From NCBI GenBank assembly GCA_033675265.1, contig JAUJYZ010000591.1:124001-188000 (forward strand): a stretch of DNA of 64,000 bases. The letters are read 5' to 3'. This DNA is from Actinostola sp. cb2023 (lineage: Eukaryota > Cnidaria > Anthozoa > Actiniaria > Actinostolidae). Below, one piece after another: positions 49,453-62,424 of this stretch. A model generated the notes under the pieces. It was not told the origin of the DNA. It searched no databases and worked only from the letters and a program-made list of their open reading frames with translations. The number at the start of each line of letters is the position of its first letter. Position 1 is the first letter of the stretch. A program made the translations under genes and the position numbers.

Positions 49453-50417
49453 CAGATGCCAGCTCGATTCTCGATTTGTGTTTTTCAGTGGGTGGAGAAA
49501 GATTTTTTTCACGTGACTTTTGCCCTGACGTCATATATCGTACGTTCCCGTCGTTCATTTCGGCATTTGTGACTCGTGATCTCGTGTTTTGGATTCGAAG
49601 CCTTTTTGCTCGTACTTTATCGATTCTTCTTCTTCGATGGAATTATGTAAAGATCTTCATTTATTGTTGACGATCGCTTCAGTTAGCAACATATCGAGGG
49701 GAAGGCAATGTTATTTTATTAGTCTTTCAGCTCTGTTGTGTGCTAAGTCGCTGCACTGATTGCCACTGTGGATAACATAAGTAGTCGATCGAATCCTACT
49801 CCTAGTACCGTATAAATGCTAGCTCTTGGAAACCAAGTCATCCCAGATGCAGAGACATTGTCACTGAATTATCTGCCTAACAGCTCGTTCGTTTATCGTG
49901 CCGCCAACCGTACCAAACTTTCTAAATTCAAGATATATATAGGTGTTCATAAGAGACCGTTCATAAGTGTAGCAAAATCGATAAAGTACGTATACATTGA
50001 TAACGAAAAAAAGTGTATGTTGATTTTTATTGATTGATACTAATGTCTTTCTTCAGTGATATGGGTTTTGAAAAGCCTTGTTGGAAAACCTAATAAAGTA
50101 TGTATGTATGTGATAATAATTGCCGTCGGAGCGAAGCGTAGATGGCTTATAAATTCTATGTCAATAGATTTCTAAAACTGTTCAGGTGGCTATGTACTAA
50201 TACACGCTATGTAACATGACAGCGGAAATCACATCTCTGTAAATATCAACCAATCAGAATGGACCGTTCCCACGGCTGAAATGGACAAGAAACGATCGCG
50301 AAATCAAAACATTTTTACGTGCATGGAGGATTGTCAATTTGTCTTGGTTTTTGAATTCGGAGGTCGCAATTTTTGACCTATGGTTAGCCTAGTTTCAAAT
50401 TATAAAACACGTCTTAC
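49453..50417. other. Intergenic sequence with CRE/E-box cluster
   Basis: CACGTG (49510-49515) and a full TGACGTCA (49526-49533) lie 11 bases apart. A minus-strand frame (49298-49558) starts just after them but runs into transposon-like sequence and is not called. The rest is unassigned. Confidence 0.3.
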
Positions 50418-50468
50418 CTGGAAAGCATTTTCAATTTCATCCATAGTCACTGTATTTTGAATATCCAT
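50418..50468 (-). CDS. Possible first coding exon of an unknown minus-strand gene
   Basis: Minus-strand ATG opens MDIQNTVTMDEIENAFQ and ends at CAG|GTAAGAC, a near-consensus donor. A TGCGCATGCGT motif (NRF-1-like) lies about 70 bases upstream (50535-50545), the right place for a promoter. Downstream exons were not identified. The frame also stays open upstream without a stop for about 55 codons. Hypothesis only. Confidence 0.3.
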
Positions 50469-50534
50469 TTTCAAAATCGATACAAATAAGCTAAACTTTG
50501 TTGGTTTTTCCCCTGCGTTCGTCAAAAGTTTGTC

Positions 50535-50545
50535 TGCGCATGCGT
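50535..50545. promoter_or_regulatory. NRF-1-like motif
   Basis: TGCGCATGCGT, a near-perfect palindromic NRF-1 half-site pair, upstream of the candidate exon at 50418-50468. Function inferred. Confidence 0.3.
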
Positions 50546-50639
50546 GTAAATTGACTTCGAAAATTGCTCCCACATGCGATAGAGATTCGTATACGTATAG
50601 CATGCTGAGGACTGACTGTGAACTGTTTCTCAATACCCA

Positions 50640-51839
50640 TTTCCTGAAATAATCTAGAAAGAAATGAGTAAGGTAAATAAAAATAGTAAAAATAACATTA
50701 AAAATTAAGCCATGATAAAGGTAGGAATAAAGAAATAAAAAATATGAAAAATAAAATAATTAAATTAAATTTCCTGACGTTGACAGGTGTGAGACTCTTT
50801 CACTGTAGTTTTATGATGCTCCTATGAGACTGTCACTACCTCTACTTTTTTTATTATATGTTTACCTTCACTTACGTAGCTGCTAAAACAGAGTTATCAA
50901 GTTCAAAGACAAGAGCAAATGATGCCCATTTTTAAAAGCTCCATCAGATACGAAAAACATACATACTACAAAGTTACTCTACTTCTTCAATTGTAAGTGC
51001 AGTTCATAGCCGACTGAATTCAATCGAAAAACTGTATCCGTTTCGCCAAACTAATATTTAGGTAATCCTATGATTGATTGATTGTCTTGGGTGTTAGTAT
51101 ACTTCAGGCTTGAAACTTGATAAGAAACTCAGCTTCTAGATGGATATATCGATTCATTAGTCTGTCTCTTCATGAATTCGCCACTTTTAAACTACCGGAA
51201 ATAAAGATATTACGAAAGTTTGAATAATACTCATCTTAAGTCTATTTTAGGGGTTATTACTCGGAAGAAAATTGTTGTAAAAGAAGATGGACTGGTTCCA
51301 TGGATCAATACAGGTGCAAACGTTGTTTGCCTTAATGACAGCTGATGACGCCTTTGGACGGAATTCAAGTCGCCTACGTTCAGTCGGAACTGAAAGCTTG
51401 AAATGAAGCGAACAAAATTAAAACGTGTCCAAACAAACAAATGAACAGAAACTGAAGCCTGAGAAGGAATTGAAAAATAAGGAAATCCAAGAAGTGACAA
51501 ACTGGAAACAGTTAGAAGTACAAACAGGTTCAGTTCTTGACACAAAGCAAAGTACGCACGCCATCCGAAAACGTCACTGAGAATTCATATAGTAGCAGCA
51601 AAAATCGAGGTAAGATGCGATTGTAGTTTTAGAAATACTAGCTTATGAAGGCATGAACAATAAATACTGTTATTATCTACTCATTTCAAACTCTTTAGAA
51701 CGTCGTTTGAGTTGGAAATATCGAAATTCAGATGAGAGAATCGATCTGCTGTAGCGTGCACCACTTGGTCCCGCCACCATTGGTGCAAAGTACGCACAAT
51801 CCTGGGATCTTTCCAGTTTTTAGTTTTCTCCTCTCAATA
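50640..51839. other. Unassigned intergenic sequence
   Basis: No recognised gene. A 104-codon minus frame (51231-51545) has no motif or splice support. Confidence 0.35.
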
Positions 51840-52054
51840 TACACCTATTTCAAAAAACGTTGGCATCTGATATCTGAATCTGAAATCTTATTATTATTGT
51901 GGGTATAAGTTGTGATCTATCTTGTAATTACTGGAATATGCCTACACGACCTTTAGGCGAAGACCTGCGTTGGCGAATAGTGTGGCTACGAGTGTTTTTA
52001 GGTCACAGATTCAGATTCAGATTTCAGATGCCAACGTTTTTTGAAATAGGTGTA
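51840..52054. mobile_element. TACASCTATTTC-family MITE, copy 2
   Basis: Begins TACACCTATTTCAAAAAACG, ends with the reverse complement. Inner arms CATCTGATATCTGAATCTGA / CAGATTCAGATTTCAGATG are complementary to each other but unrelated to those of copy 1. Confidence 0.8.
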
Positions 52055-52339
52055 TACCTTTTTTCGTCTTATCTTTGTACTGAATCACACCTCTGATTAG
52101 CGAAGTAGGGACTGATGAAATGTTGTATTGCTCCTTTGTGAAGTTAAAGTCGAAGATAACATACTATTGGGTATAGTCATTTTCTTCACTACATAGTTCC
52201 AAGAATTATATTTTATATACTAAATACATTGTAGAGAGATAGATAGTTTATTAAACATAAAAAAAACATAAAATTGTGCGAGGATTTTCGATGTTACTGT
52301 AACTATTTTCGTACCAGTATTGTATGTTATATGGGAAAA

Positions 52340-52545
52340 AAATCCCGCGCACTTCAAACCTTGGAAATTGACGTGCGCGAGAAAGAAAACCGAGGAGACT
52401 CTGTCAGCAGGAAAGCGCGTTCATCAAATCATTGAAATTCCTGAATTTCATCGAAACTGATTCGCTGAACAATTTCAATTTCCAAGGTTTTGTACATTTC
52501 CAATGAATTTCCAAGTTTTGAAGATCGCGCGTTCTTTCAGCATTT
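52340..52545. repeat. Inverted-repeat segment related to 1029-1135
   Basis: AACCTTGGAAATT and AATTTCCAAGGTTTT face each other, with CGCGC-rich outer tips (GCGCACTTCAAACC; TTTTGAAGATCGCGCG). Confidence 0.45.
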
Positions 52546-52629
52546 TTGGGCAGAACAAAAACAGTAACAAAAACATCACAAAAACCACCGCCATCATCTT
52601 TCTATTGCCAATCGAATGAAAGGATATTT

Positions 52630-52905
52630 AACAATTATTCCACGAAATCGAGTCGTACATTATCAGCTATGTACGACGATAGCTATGTACGACGAGATTG
52701 AGTGGAATAATTGTTTTATAGTATAGACAACCACTGGATTGTGAGAAATATAACATTTGTTTTTATTTTTAGTTCGGCAAAACCGGTCTGCCATTGTTGA
52801 AAATCTCCAACTTTCTCTATACTCGTGGTTCAGCTGATAGTCTACTAGTAGAGTAGCCAATCAGAGCGCGCGCTTGCTCATATCCAGTGGTTGTCTGTAT
52901 TTAAT
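52630..52905. mobile_element. Nested inverted repeats (MITE-like)
   Basis: AACAATTATTCCAC / GTGGAATAATTGTT flank a GCTATGTACGACGA duplication (52660-52695). ATAGACAACCACTGGAT at 52723 is inverted at about 52882-52899. The enclosed AGCCAATCAGAGCGCGCGC resembles MITE tips elsewhere in the window. Confidence 0.55.
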
Positions 52906-53338
52906 AATTGTTTTTATCTCAGGTACCAGTATTTAAGACTAAAATTTAAACTTGAAAGTTGTAGGTTTTGATTAGTCTCAACGCAAAACAAATATCACAT
53001 ATCCGAGAACATTGATTACAGCATCGGAAATTAAAAACAGTTTATTCTTGGAGTCTGTCAAAATACCATTACAACGGTCTCATTATACCAGGGAGGTGAC
53101 TGACTGACTATACATTCATTTGTCATGTTTGCTAGAACACGTATACATACAGAAACTAAATAAACGAAAGTCAAGATTTTTCAAGAAGATCAGACTCCGG
53201 CAAGACATCAAAGAAGCCATATTCGACATATTTGATGTTTTAATATGATTGATGCCGGGAAGTCCCGCTCAAGGCCTACACGTAGTAATAAAAACAAAGG
53301 TAACTACATTCTTTTATTTGTGTTTTAGATAATCGACA
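52906..53338 (+). other. 5' flank of PAN-EGF-discoidin gene
   Basis: No repeat recognised; the presumed promoter and 5' UTR. TTTTAGATAATCG just before the ATG (53339) could include an acceptor TTTTAG, so a 5' UTR intron is possible. Confidence 0.35.
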
Positions 53339-55400
<2,062 letters not shown>

Positions 55401-55483
55401 ATCTAGAAATATTTTTAAACAACTTTGTATAAACGCTACATCAACCAAGCAACTATTGCGGCTACAAATGAGCACTTGGGAAC

Positions 55484-55489
55484 AATAAA
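55484..55489 (+). terminator. Polyadenylation signal AATAAA
   Basis: Canonical AATAAA 84 bases after the discoidin gene stop codon, the likely cleavage signal for that transcript. Confidence 0.6.
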
Positions 55490-55570
55490 GGCCATGTAAT
55501 ATTGTTGATTCTTAGTCATGAAACTGCAGGTTCTCACTGATAGGAAATGCACGGACCAGTTGTCACTATA

Positions 55571-56335
55571 ACCCCATTTACACGGTATCCTTTTCTGGCA
55601 CGGCACTCTTAAATTTGGGCACGCGTACCTACCATTTTTGGTACGGCGCCCCAATTTTTTGTCGTGTAAACATATTTTTTTCGGTACCCGTGCCTAAATT
55701 ATTTGGGCACGCGGTCCTAGTTTTAAGCGGGCCGAGACCACCTCAGGAGGTAGTCTCGGCCCGCAGCAGAAAAAGGCACGCGTATCAAAACAGCGCCCAC
55801 AGATCTTCGGCCAGTGGTATTCTCTACTGCGCAGTCGCACAAGTGCACTTCTTCTATCAAGATGGCGTCGTCTTCTACGTCTTCTACTAGTACTGCGTCT
55901 GAAATGCAGTCGGGAATTTCGTATGCCACGGGCAAAGAAGCCAAAACTAGAGGCAAATTGTGGTCTGAAGATACGACACGGGTTTTAATTCAAGTGTGGG
56001 GAGAAGAGAAAATTCAGGAAGCCCTAAACAAATGCAAATGTTCTAGACAAACGTAACTTTTTTCAAAATGTTGCTTCGATTTTTCATCAAGAAATGATAG
56101 TAAAGCCCCATTTGTGGTCGTGATTTTAAAATACTGTCCGCCATTTTGAAAATAAAATCCCCATGAAATACCGCTGACAGTTGTACAAAGGACACTCATT
56201 TTCAGGAGTGCTCAAAACGATAAGGGCCGTCTGCAGAATAGTCGTGTAAACGAAACCGGGCGTACCAAAAATGATAGGTACGCGTGCCCAAATTTAAGAG
56301 TGCCGTGCCAGAAAAGGTTACCGTGTAAATGGGGC
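55571..56335. mobile_element. Transposon with ~75-bp TIRs and a Myb/SANT-like fragment
   Basis: Left end ACCCCATTTACACGGTA with CTGGCACGGCACTCTTAAAT is mirrored by ATTTAAGAGTGCCGTGCCAG and CCGTGTAAATGGGG. The interior encodes a plus-strand Myb/SANT-like segment (55862-56056). No DDE transposase, so the copy is non-autonomous or partly deleted. Confidence 0.75.
55862..56056 (+). pseudogene. Myb/SANT-like DNA-binding domain fragment in transposon
   Basis: ATG frame: Ser/Thr-rich start (MASSSTSSTSTASEMQ), then GKLWSEDTTRVLIQVWGEEK IQEALNKC, the first helix pair of a Myb/SANT-like (trihelix) domain, and a stop after KCSRQT. Such domains accompany Harbinger-type and other DNA transposons. It ends before the third helix, so a truncated relic, or a first exon of one, is the likely reading. 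Confidence 0.55.
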
Positions 56336-56889
56336 TATATGTTGATTTTTGTGTGACTATTGTTTTACCATGGATCATAAAAAGACTGGATAGGACACTA
56401 ATTGTCACGTTTCTCATATAAGCTTAAACTATCAGTAAAATGGAAAAAGAAGACACACATTTACAGAGAACACTTACGCTTTTTCTCAGGCCGTATTAAA
56501 TCGTTTCAAGAGACCATAATATTTACTACTATGCCTGGTCTCTTGATCGTCACTTGCTGTCTGTACGTGTCAGGTGACGCGTACGAACTATTAAACGAGG
56601 ACTATAAAACCATAAAAAAGTGTCAAATGCTTCATTAATTTAAAAGTGAGTTATAAAACTTACCATTGCTGAACAAGGAAACGAATAAAACACACCTTGA
56701 TCAGAACCTTGACATGCTTTCCTGTCCCTGTTTTTTTTTGAAAGCTCAGCGATAAAAACTGATGCTTCCGTTAGTTAAATAAATGGCGGGAAAATGTTGA
56801 TGCACGCGCGCGCCGGCGCGCCAAAATGGCGGGAAATATTTTAGTACCTAGTCCTCCCCTGTCAGGTGTACCCTACCAGTTCACTCTAC
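56336..56889. other. Unassigned sequence upstream of arylsulfatase copy 2
   Basis: Contains GCGCGCGCGCCGGCGCGCC near 56804 flanked by AATGGCGGGAAAAT / AAATGGCGGGAAAT direct repeats. No gene is seen. Confidence 0.35.
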
Positions 56890-57217
56890 CACAGGCAGCC
56901 CAACCATTGCTTTTGAGGCTAAATAAAATGGGTTTTTGCGTCTTTTTTTGATGGGTTTCCTGTGGTAGAGAGCGCGCGCAATACGTATTATATTGGGCTT
57001 CCTGTGTTGAGTAAGATATAATTTGTGCGTCCTGCGGGACGCGCCCGCAGGTGCGGGATGCGCACAGGGATCCCAACATTATATCTTACTCAACACAGGA
57101 AGCCCAATTATAATACGTATTGCGCGCGCGCGCGCTCTCTACCACAGGAAACCCATCAAAAAAAGACGCAAAAACCCATTTTATTTAGCCTCAAAAGCAA
57201 TGGTTGGGCTGCCTGTG
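56890..57217. mobile_element. CACAGG-family perfect palindrome, 7-bp TSD
   Basis: CACAGGCAGCCCAACCATTG arm of about 140 bp, nearly perfectly inverted, around a short GC-rich centre (GGGACGCGCCCGCAGG). ACTCTAC is duplicated at 56883-56889 and 57218-57224. Ends 90 bases before the ATG of the plus-strand arylsulfatase, so it lies in that gene's promoter or 5' UTR. Confidence 0.92.
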
Positions 57218-57306
57218 ACTCTACCAGTTGCCTTTGACCCCGATAATAAATAGATTGGTTTTCAATTTCAAATCACCCAGCGAGAGCTATCGAAATCGAC
57301 AAACTG

Positions 57307-60300
57307 ATGATGATTTCCAACTTCAATCTGTCGCTTTTTTGTGTCGTTCTTTTAATACCAAGTTTGTGGTGTGCAAGCAAGTCACCTCATATCGTATTTA
57401 TGTTGGTAGATGATCTTGGATGGTATGATGTAGGTAGTCATGGCGCTTTGATCGATACAAGCAACATTGACAGTCTATCGAGAGACGGCATTGTACTTGA
57501 TAATTACTACGTACAGCCTATTTGTACCCCGACAAGAGCTGCACTGATGACAGGACGCTATCCAATACATACAGGTGAAAATAGACAGTTAAATTGTGAT
57601 TTCAATTAACTCTAATTAACTCTAATTTCAATTAACAAGAACTTCGTTCAATCACCCGGGAATCACTCGGCACTTTTCCTATATATCTGAGCCTTCGAAA
57701 TGCGCTCTCGCACAAAGCACTTCGCTCCTGCTCGGCAATCTCATTCGGCAAGTTCTCGTATATCTGATCATGAGCCTACGTTGTAGTAAGACTATTATCA
57801 TCAATATATTAAAGGCCAAATAAAATACTGCCTTCTAGAAAACGCGCGTTCATGAGCGGGCGAAATTTGAATTTACAGCCATTCAGTGTACTCATTTTCT
57901 TCAATGAAGATTTCATTTGGCTATCAGTAACTCATATGTATTTCTAATTTGTTATATTTGGCCTCATATATTAACGATAATGATAATAATGTGACTTTTG
58001 TCGGGACATACTGTTTATTTGTGGCGCAAATGATACTACTCGGGTCACAATAAACAATATGTCCTGTAAAAGTCACATTATTGTCCTATTGTGAGTGGGC
58101 TCCTTGTTTAAATAACTTATTTATTATTATTATTATATCTATGTGTATATAAAACTTGCCATGTTGTCACGATAGGATTACAACATGATGTGATTTACCC
58201 TCCTGCTCCCTATGGACTACCATTAAACTTCAAGATTTTACCAGAAAAATTGAAAGAATTAGGTAGGTTAAAAATAAATTCTAGGCTCCAGTCCCCTCTT
58301 CCTCCCCAAGAAACGCTTAATAAAATATGTAAGCATCAAGAGTTCCAGACTTCCGGTACGCGCGCAATGCATTGTGAGATTATTACAAATTAAAGGAAAA
58401 GTTAGCACCCACACCAAGTGCGCAAAAACATAGTTTGGGCTCCCTGTGTCTAGAAATGGTGCTCACTTTTCCTTTGTAATAATCTCATAATGCATTGCGT
58501 GCGTACCGAAAGTCTGGAACTCTTGATGCATGTATTTTACCTGTACTTGCACTTTTAACTAATTTATATACACCTATTCCAAAAATCGTTGTTCCCGCCG
58601 AAAGCAACAAGCAAGAAGCTGACGACCGAAAAGGGCATTGGGACTTTCTCCTTATTCATTTATTCGTCCGTAGACATTTTGACAACATGCATTTTCAAAT
58701 GGCCGAATAGTTCCAAATGATTGCTATTCAACGCTCGTAGGGATAACTACTCAAGTACCACGGATAAATAAATTAATGAGGGTTTATCATGTAATTTCAA
58801 AACTCATAGGACAAAAAAATGATTATCATAGCTGGAAAGAGCTCGTTGAAATTAACAAAAATGTGAGGTTTGGGAAAGATCGCTTTACAAATTGTGCAGA
58901 TATAAAGCGATCTTTTCCAAACTTCACATTTTTACTAATTTCAACGAGCTCTTTCCCGCTATGATAATCATGTTTTTGTCCTATGTCTCCTATAAGTTTT
59001 GAAATTACGTGATAAACCCTCATTAGCGGGAGATTCCCAAAGTCCTTTGCGGTCGTCAGCTTCTTGCTTGACTTGCTTGTTGCTTTCGGCCCGGACAACG
59101 ATATTTGGAATAGGTGTATATTTTGTTTATCCATATTAAATGTAGGATACTCCACCCATATCGTTGGAAAATGGCACCTAGGATTCTATAAATGGGATTA
59201 TACTCCAACTTACCGAGGTTTTGATTCATTTCTCGGGTTTTATTGTGGTTCTGAAGATTTCTATACTCATAAACAGTTTGGCTATCTGGACCTTAGAGAT
59301 GGACTGAAGATATTACGTCAATATAATGGTACTTACGCTACTGATATATATACCATGGTATGAACTCATTAGCGCTATTATAAAAAAATACAGCTATTTC
59401 AAAAAGGTTTTGTTGCATCTTGCATACTAAGCCCGAAATGTATTGTGGATCACATATAAATAATGTCAGCATGCACATACAGAAGAAAATATGCCGGCTC
59501 CATATTGCGAAGACAAAGTTTGGGAAAATTCCCAGAGTCCATATTGTTGTGACCTTTCGTTGACTCCATTCACATCGCCCATAGTGCATTTCGGGCTTGG
59601 TATGCAAGATGCAAGAAAACCTTCACGAACCTTTTTTGAAATAGCTGTACATTAGTTTTTATTTATTATTTGTCACGTGCAGCCATCCTCGCTAATAAGA
59701 AAAGTTATAAATAGCGTAACACCGAGGGCTAAGCTGTTATAATGCAGTTACGTTATTTTCCAAAAAAAGGTCATTTTTCCAAACCCGTATCACGACAGTA
59801 CAAACAAATACCTCGAAATTCTGGATCTAAATCGAATGTGAATCGTTTCATGAAGCTTAACATTTTTTCCTGATTGCTGTACACGGGGCCAGACAAATAG
59901 CAATAAGCCAAGCCAAACGTTATCATTATATTGTCTTGCAAAATCGCAATACAGTCAAAACCTCCGGCCATCCTCGGGAAATAGCCAAGTAAAAAAAAGT
60001 CAAGTTTACAGTTGACTCAGTGTAGCATGAAATTAACTAGAAGCAATAAATATCAGTTACGACAATTCGACCACACCTGTCTGTACGCCGTGTAACTGGA
60101 ATGAGTATCTCGAGATCAGAGTCTTTGATTAAGGTACCAACATTACAATGGACATGAGCACAGACGAAGGGAAAAAACGGCCATCAAGCCGAGTAAACGG
60201 ATCCCGCCATCTGTAGCCTGCCGAGTAATCTAGACTATTTTCCTCTCTTACTTTAGCGTGCAAATGAAATAATCAAGGCTCAAAACCCTGACAAGCCCAT

Positions 60301-62424
60301 GTTTCTGTATCTCCCCTTCCAAAATGTACATAGTCCGTTGGAGGCACCCAAAGAGTATATCGACAAGTACAGCTTTATTTCCGATAAAAAGCGTAGAATA
60401 CATGCCGCAAAAGTGGACTATGTGGACAAGGCCATTGGCAACATTACGAAGGCTCTAAAAGGCACAGGGTGAGTTGACAATTAATTGAAAATGTCAACAT
60501 AATGAGTTGCCATACTTTGCAGGGGCATAGCCAGGATTTTCCATTGGGGGAGGGGGGGGGGGGGTCACACTCCATATCGTTCACCACCAAATCCCCCACC
60601 TCCCCTCCTCAAACATATAAATTTAAAGAGTAGACCCAGAGGAAGGGGGTGGGAGGCACAGGCACCCTGTGACCTCTCCCCTGCCTACGCCCTTGCTTTT
60701 AGAAGGAGAATTAGAAATGAAAAGTTGTCAAAGTAATGATCGAATGTATCTTAATTTGTTTCAGCCTCTGGGATGACACAATCCTGATATTCAGTACTGA
60801 CAATGGTGGTATACATTTATACGGCGGCTATAACTGGCCTCTCAGAGGAGAGAAAACCACTTTATGGGAGGGAGGGGTTAGAGGGGTTGCCTTTGTAAGT
60901 GGTGGTCGGGTGCCTCAAAAGGGTGTTGTGCGCAAGGAACTCTTGCATGTCACAGACTGGTATCCAACTTTGATTCATTTGGCAGGTTAGTGAATTCTGT
61001 CCCTCACTCACTCTTAATCGCATTCACTCTGCCTCTACTCCCGTCCTAGATTGAGGGCCACGGGGTTACTTTTGGAAACAAAAATGTGTGCTTCTTGTGG
61101 GGGGGGGGGGGGGGGGGGGTATTGGTCAGTTCATTTTGGAACTGCTACCCTCGTTGACAAAGAAGTGACCTTCATCCGGCCTTAGAAGCACCAAGAGGTT
61201 ATATGGTTATAGCTCCTGTACACATGACTTACATTTATTTTAATTTTGCGTAGGAGGTTCAGTATACAAAGAGAATCCCATTGATGGTTTTGATGTATGG
61301 AAAACCATTGCAAATGGCGACCCCTCTCCAAGAACTGAAATCCTTCACAACATTGACATAAAACCAAGCGATGGTTCTGGTACTACTGTGTATGAAGGAA
61401 TAGCACTTAGAATGAGAGACATGAAGCTAATGCTTAAGGTGCCTAACTCTACCTGGTTCATACCACCAGAGTTTGCCTGGTTTAGGAGTGGTAGTACTGA
61501 CACGACAAGTCACAAGGTCAGAACAGTATTTATATATACAGGGCCCCATACCAGCTCTTTAGCTGAATGGGCCGCCCTGTCTAAATTTACTTTACAAACC
61601 ACTCATCTCTGATCAAAATGTAAATTCTCCTGTAGGTTCTTTGAATTCCATGGGAGAATTTAGATTTTAATCACAAGTCACTAACACTGCTCTTGCATGG
61701 ACCCTATTATTACATGGTGTAATTATTGTTGAAACTAGTTTTGCAATGACAACACTAACCCTGTAGGTGTCTATCCCCTCCCTCATGCATGCTGTAAATC
61801 TAGAAAACTTGAAGTACAATTGCATTTGAAGGTGCATGTATATTAGACATTGATTTGTTCTATGATACATATCTTACACCGTACATGTACAAAGCCATAG
61901 TTGCAGAGATAATGAGGGTTTATCAGGTAATTTCAAAACTCATCGGACAAAAAATATATATGAAAACCTTTGGAAATCCAATAAAGGTTTTCATACAAAA
62001 TTTCGATTTTTGAAAATTCATATCTTCGTAATTTGTGGAGCGATCTTTTCCAAACTTCACATTTTTACTAATTTCAACGAGCTCTTTCCAGCTATGATAA
62101 TCATTTTTTTGTCCAATGAGTTTTGAAATTACCTGATAAACCCTCATTACATTGTATCCACCCACACCTTAGGTGATAGCTGACTAGTGCATGTTTGAAT
62201 CATTCTAGTTTGAAAGCATCATAGATGTAGCACTGTACAACATCTCCGCTGATCCCACAGAACACGTGGACCTGAGCAGACAATTACCAGACACTGTACA
62301 ACTCATGAAATCAAGAGTCCAAGACTACATGAAGACCCTTGTGCCCCCCCTTAATAAACCATATGACCCCAAGGCCTATGAAACTGCTAAGAAAAATGGA
62401 GCATGGTCACCATGGCAACTATAA
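57307..62424 (+). CDS. Arylsulfatase B-like, plus-strand copy
   Basis: Intact S1-family sulfatase. Exons: 57307-57574, 58176-58262, 59146-59357, 60257-60468, 60765-60985, 61254-61516, 62209-62424; 1,479 bases, 492 residues. Signal peptide [20 protein letters not shown], metal-binding DD in LVDDLGW (35-36), [11 protein letters not shown] with Cys73 as the formylglycine residue, [26 protein letters not shown], and C-terminal NGAWSPWQL. Predicted to enter the secretory pathway (lysosome or exterior) and remove sulfate from glycosaminoglycan-like substrates, after activation by a formylglycine-generating enzyme. All seven exons share boundaries and phases with the minus-strand paralog at 42799-48133, so the pair arose by inverted duplication. 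It is somewhat shorter than vertebrate ARSB. The stop-proximal coding end is repeated in tandem downstream. Exact substrate not predictable. Confidence 0.93.
57984..58085. repeat. Hairpin in arylsulfatase intron 1
   Basis: AATAATGTGACTTTTGTCGG and GGACATACTGTTTATT are mirrored by AATAAACAATATGTCC and AAAAGTCACATTATT. Confidence 0.7.
58328..58540. mobile_element. Inverted-repeat element in arylsulfatase intron 2
   Basis: ATGTAAGCATCAAGAGTTCC ... AGTTAGCACC is mirrored by GGTGCTCACTTTTCC ... GGAACTCTTGATGCATG, arms about 75 bp. The loop carries TTTGGGCTCCCTGTGTCTAG, an internal motif also found in the CACAGG element at 1350. Confidence 0.75.
58569..59118. mobile_element. TACASCTATTTC-family MITE, copy 3 (host of a nested MITE)
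   Basis: Begins TACACCTATTCCAAAAATCG, ends CGATATTTGGAATAGGTGTA. Inner arms CCCGCCGAAAGCAACAAGC / GCTTGTTGCTTTCGGCCC and GAAGCTGACGACCG / GGTCGTCAGCTTC are specific to this copy. A second MITE (58774-59025) sits inside. Intron 2 of the arylsulfatase. Confidence 0.8.
58774..59025. mobile_element. TAATGAGGG-family MITE, copy 1 (nested)
   Basis: Ends TTAATGAGGGTTTATCA / TGATAAACCCTCATTA with long arms (AATTTCAAAACTCATAGGAC, AAAGAGCTCGTTGAAATT). Inserted inside the 58569-59118 element. Confidence 0.8.
59389..59649. mobile_element. TACASCTATTTC-family MITE, copy 4
   Basis: TACAGCTATTTCAAAAAGG at left, CCTTTTTTGAAATAGCTGTA at right; arm text TTGCATACTAAGCCCGAAAT pairs with ATTTCGGGCTTGGTATGCAA. 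Starts 31 bases after the arylsulfatase exon 3 donor. Confidence 0.8.
59650..60256. other. Arylsulfatase intron 3, remainder
   Basis: Nothing recognised apart from the acceptor tract TTTCCTCTCTTACTTTAG ending at 60256. Confidence 0.4.
61910..62149. mobile_element. TAATGAGGG-family MITE, copy 2
   Basis: TAATGAGGGTTTATCAGG / CCTGATAAACCCTCATTA ends; the right arm AACTTCACATTTTTACTAAT matches copy 1, while the left interior is replaced by ATATATGAAAACCTTTGGAA. Intron 6 of the arylsulfatase. Confidence 0.8.

Noticed and set aside
49298..49558. 86-codon minus frame beginning near a CRE/E-box
   Set aside because: It runs into the CACAGG-type transposon tip and has no known motif or donor; only the regulatory motifs are noted.
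51231..51545. 104-codon minus frame
   Set aside because: No recognised motif, no paralog here, no clear splice sites.
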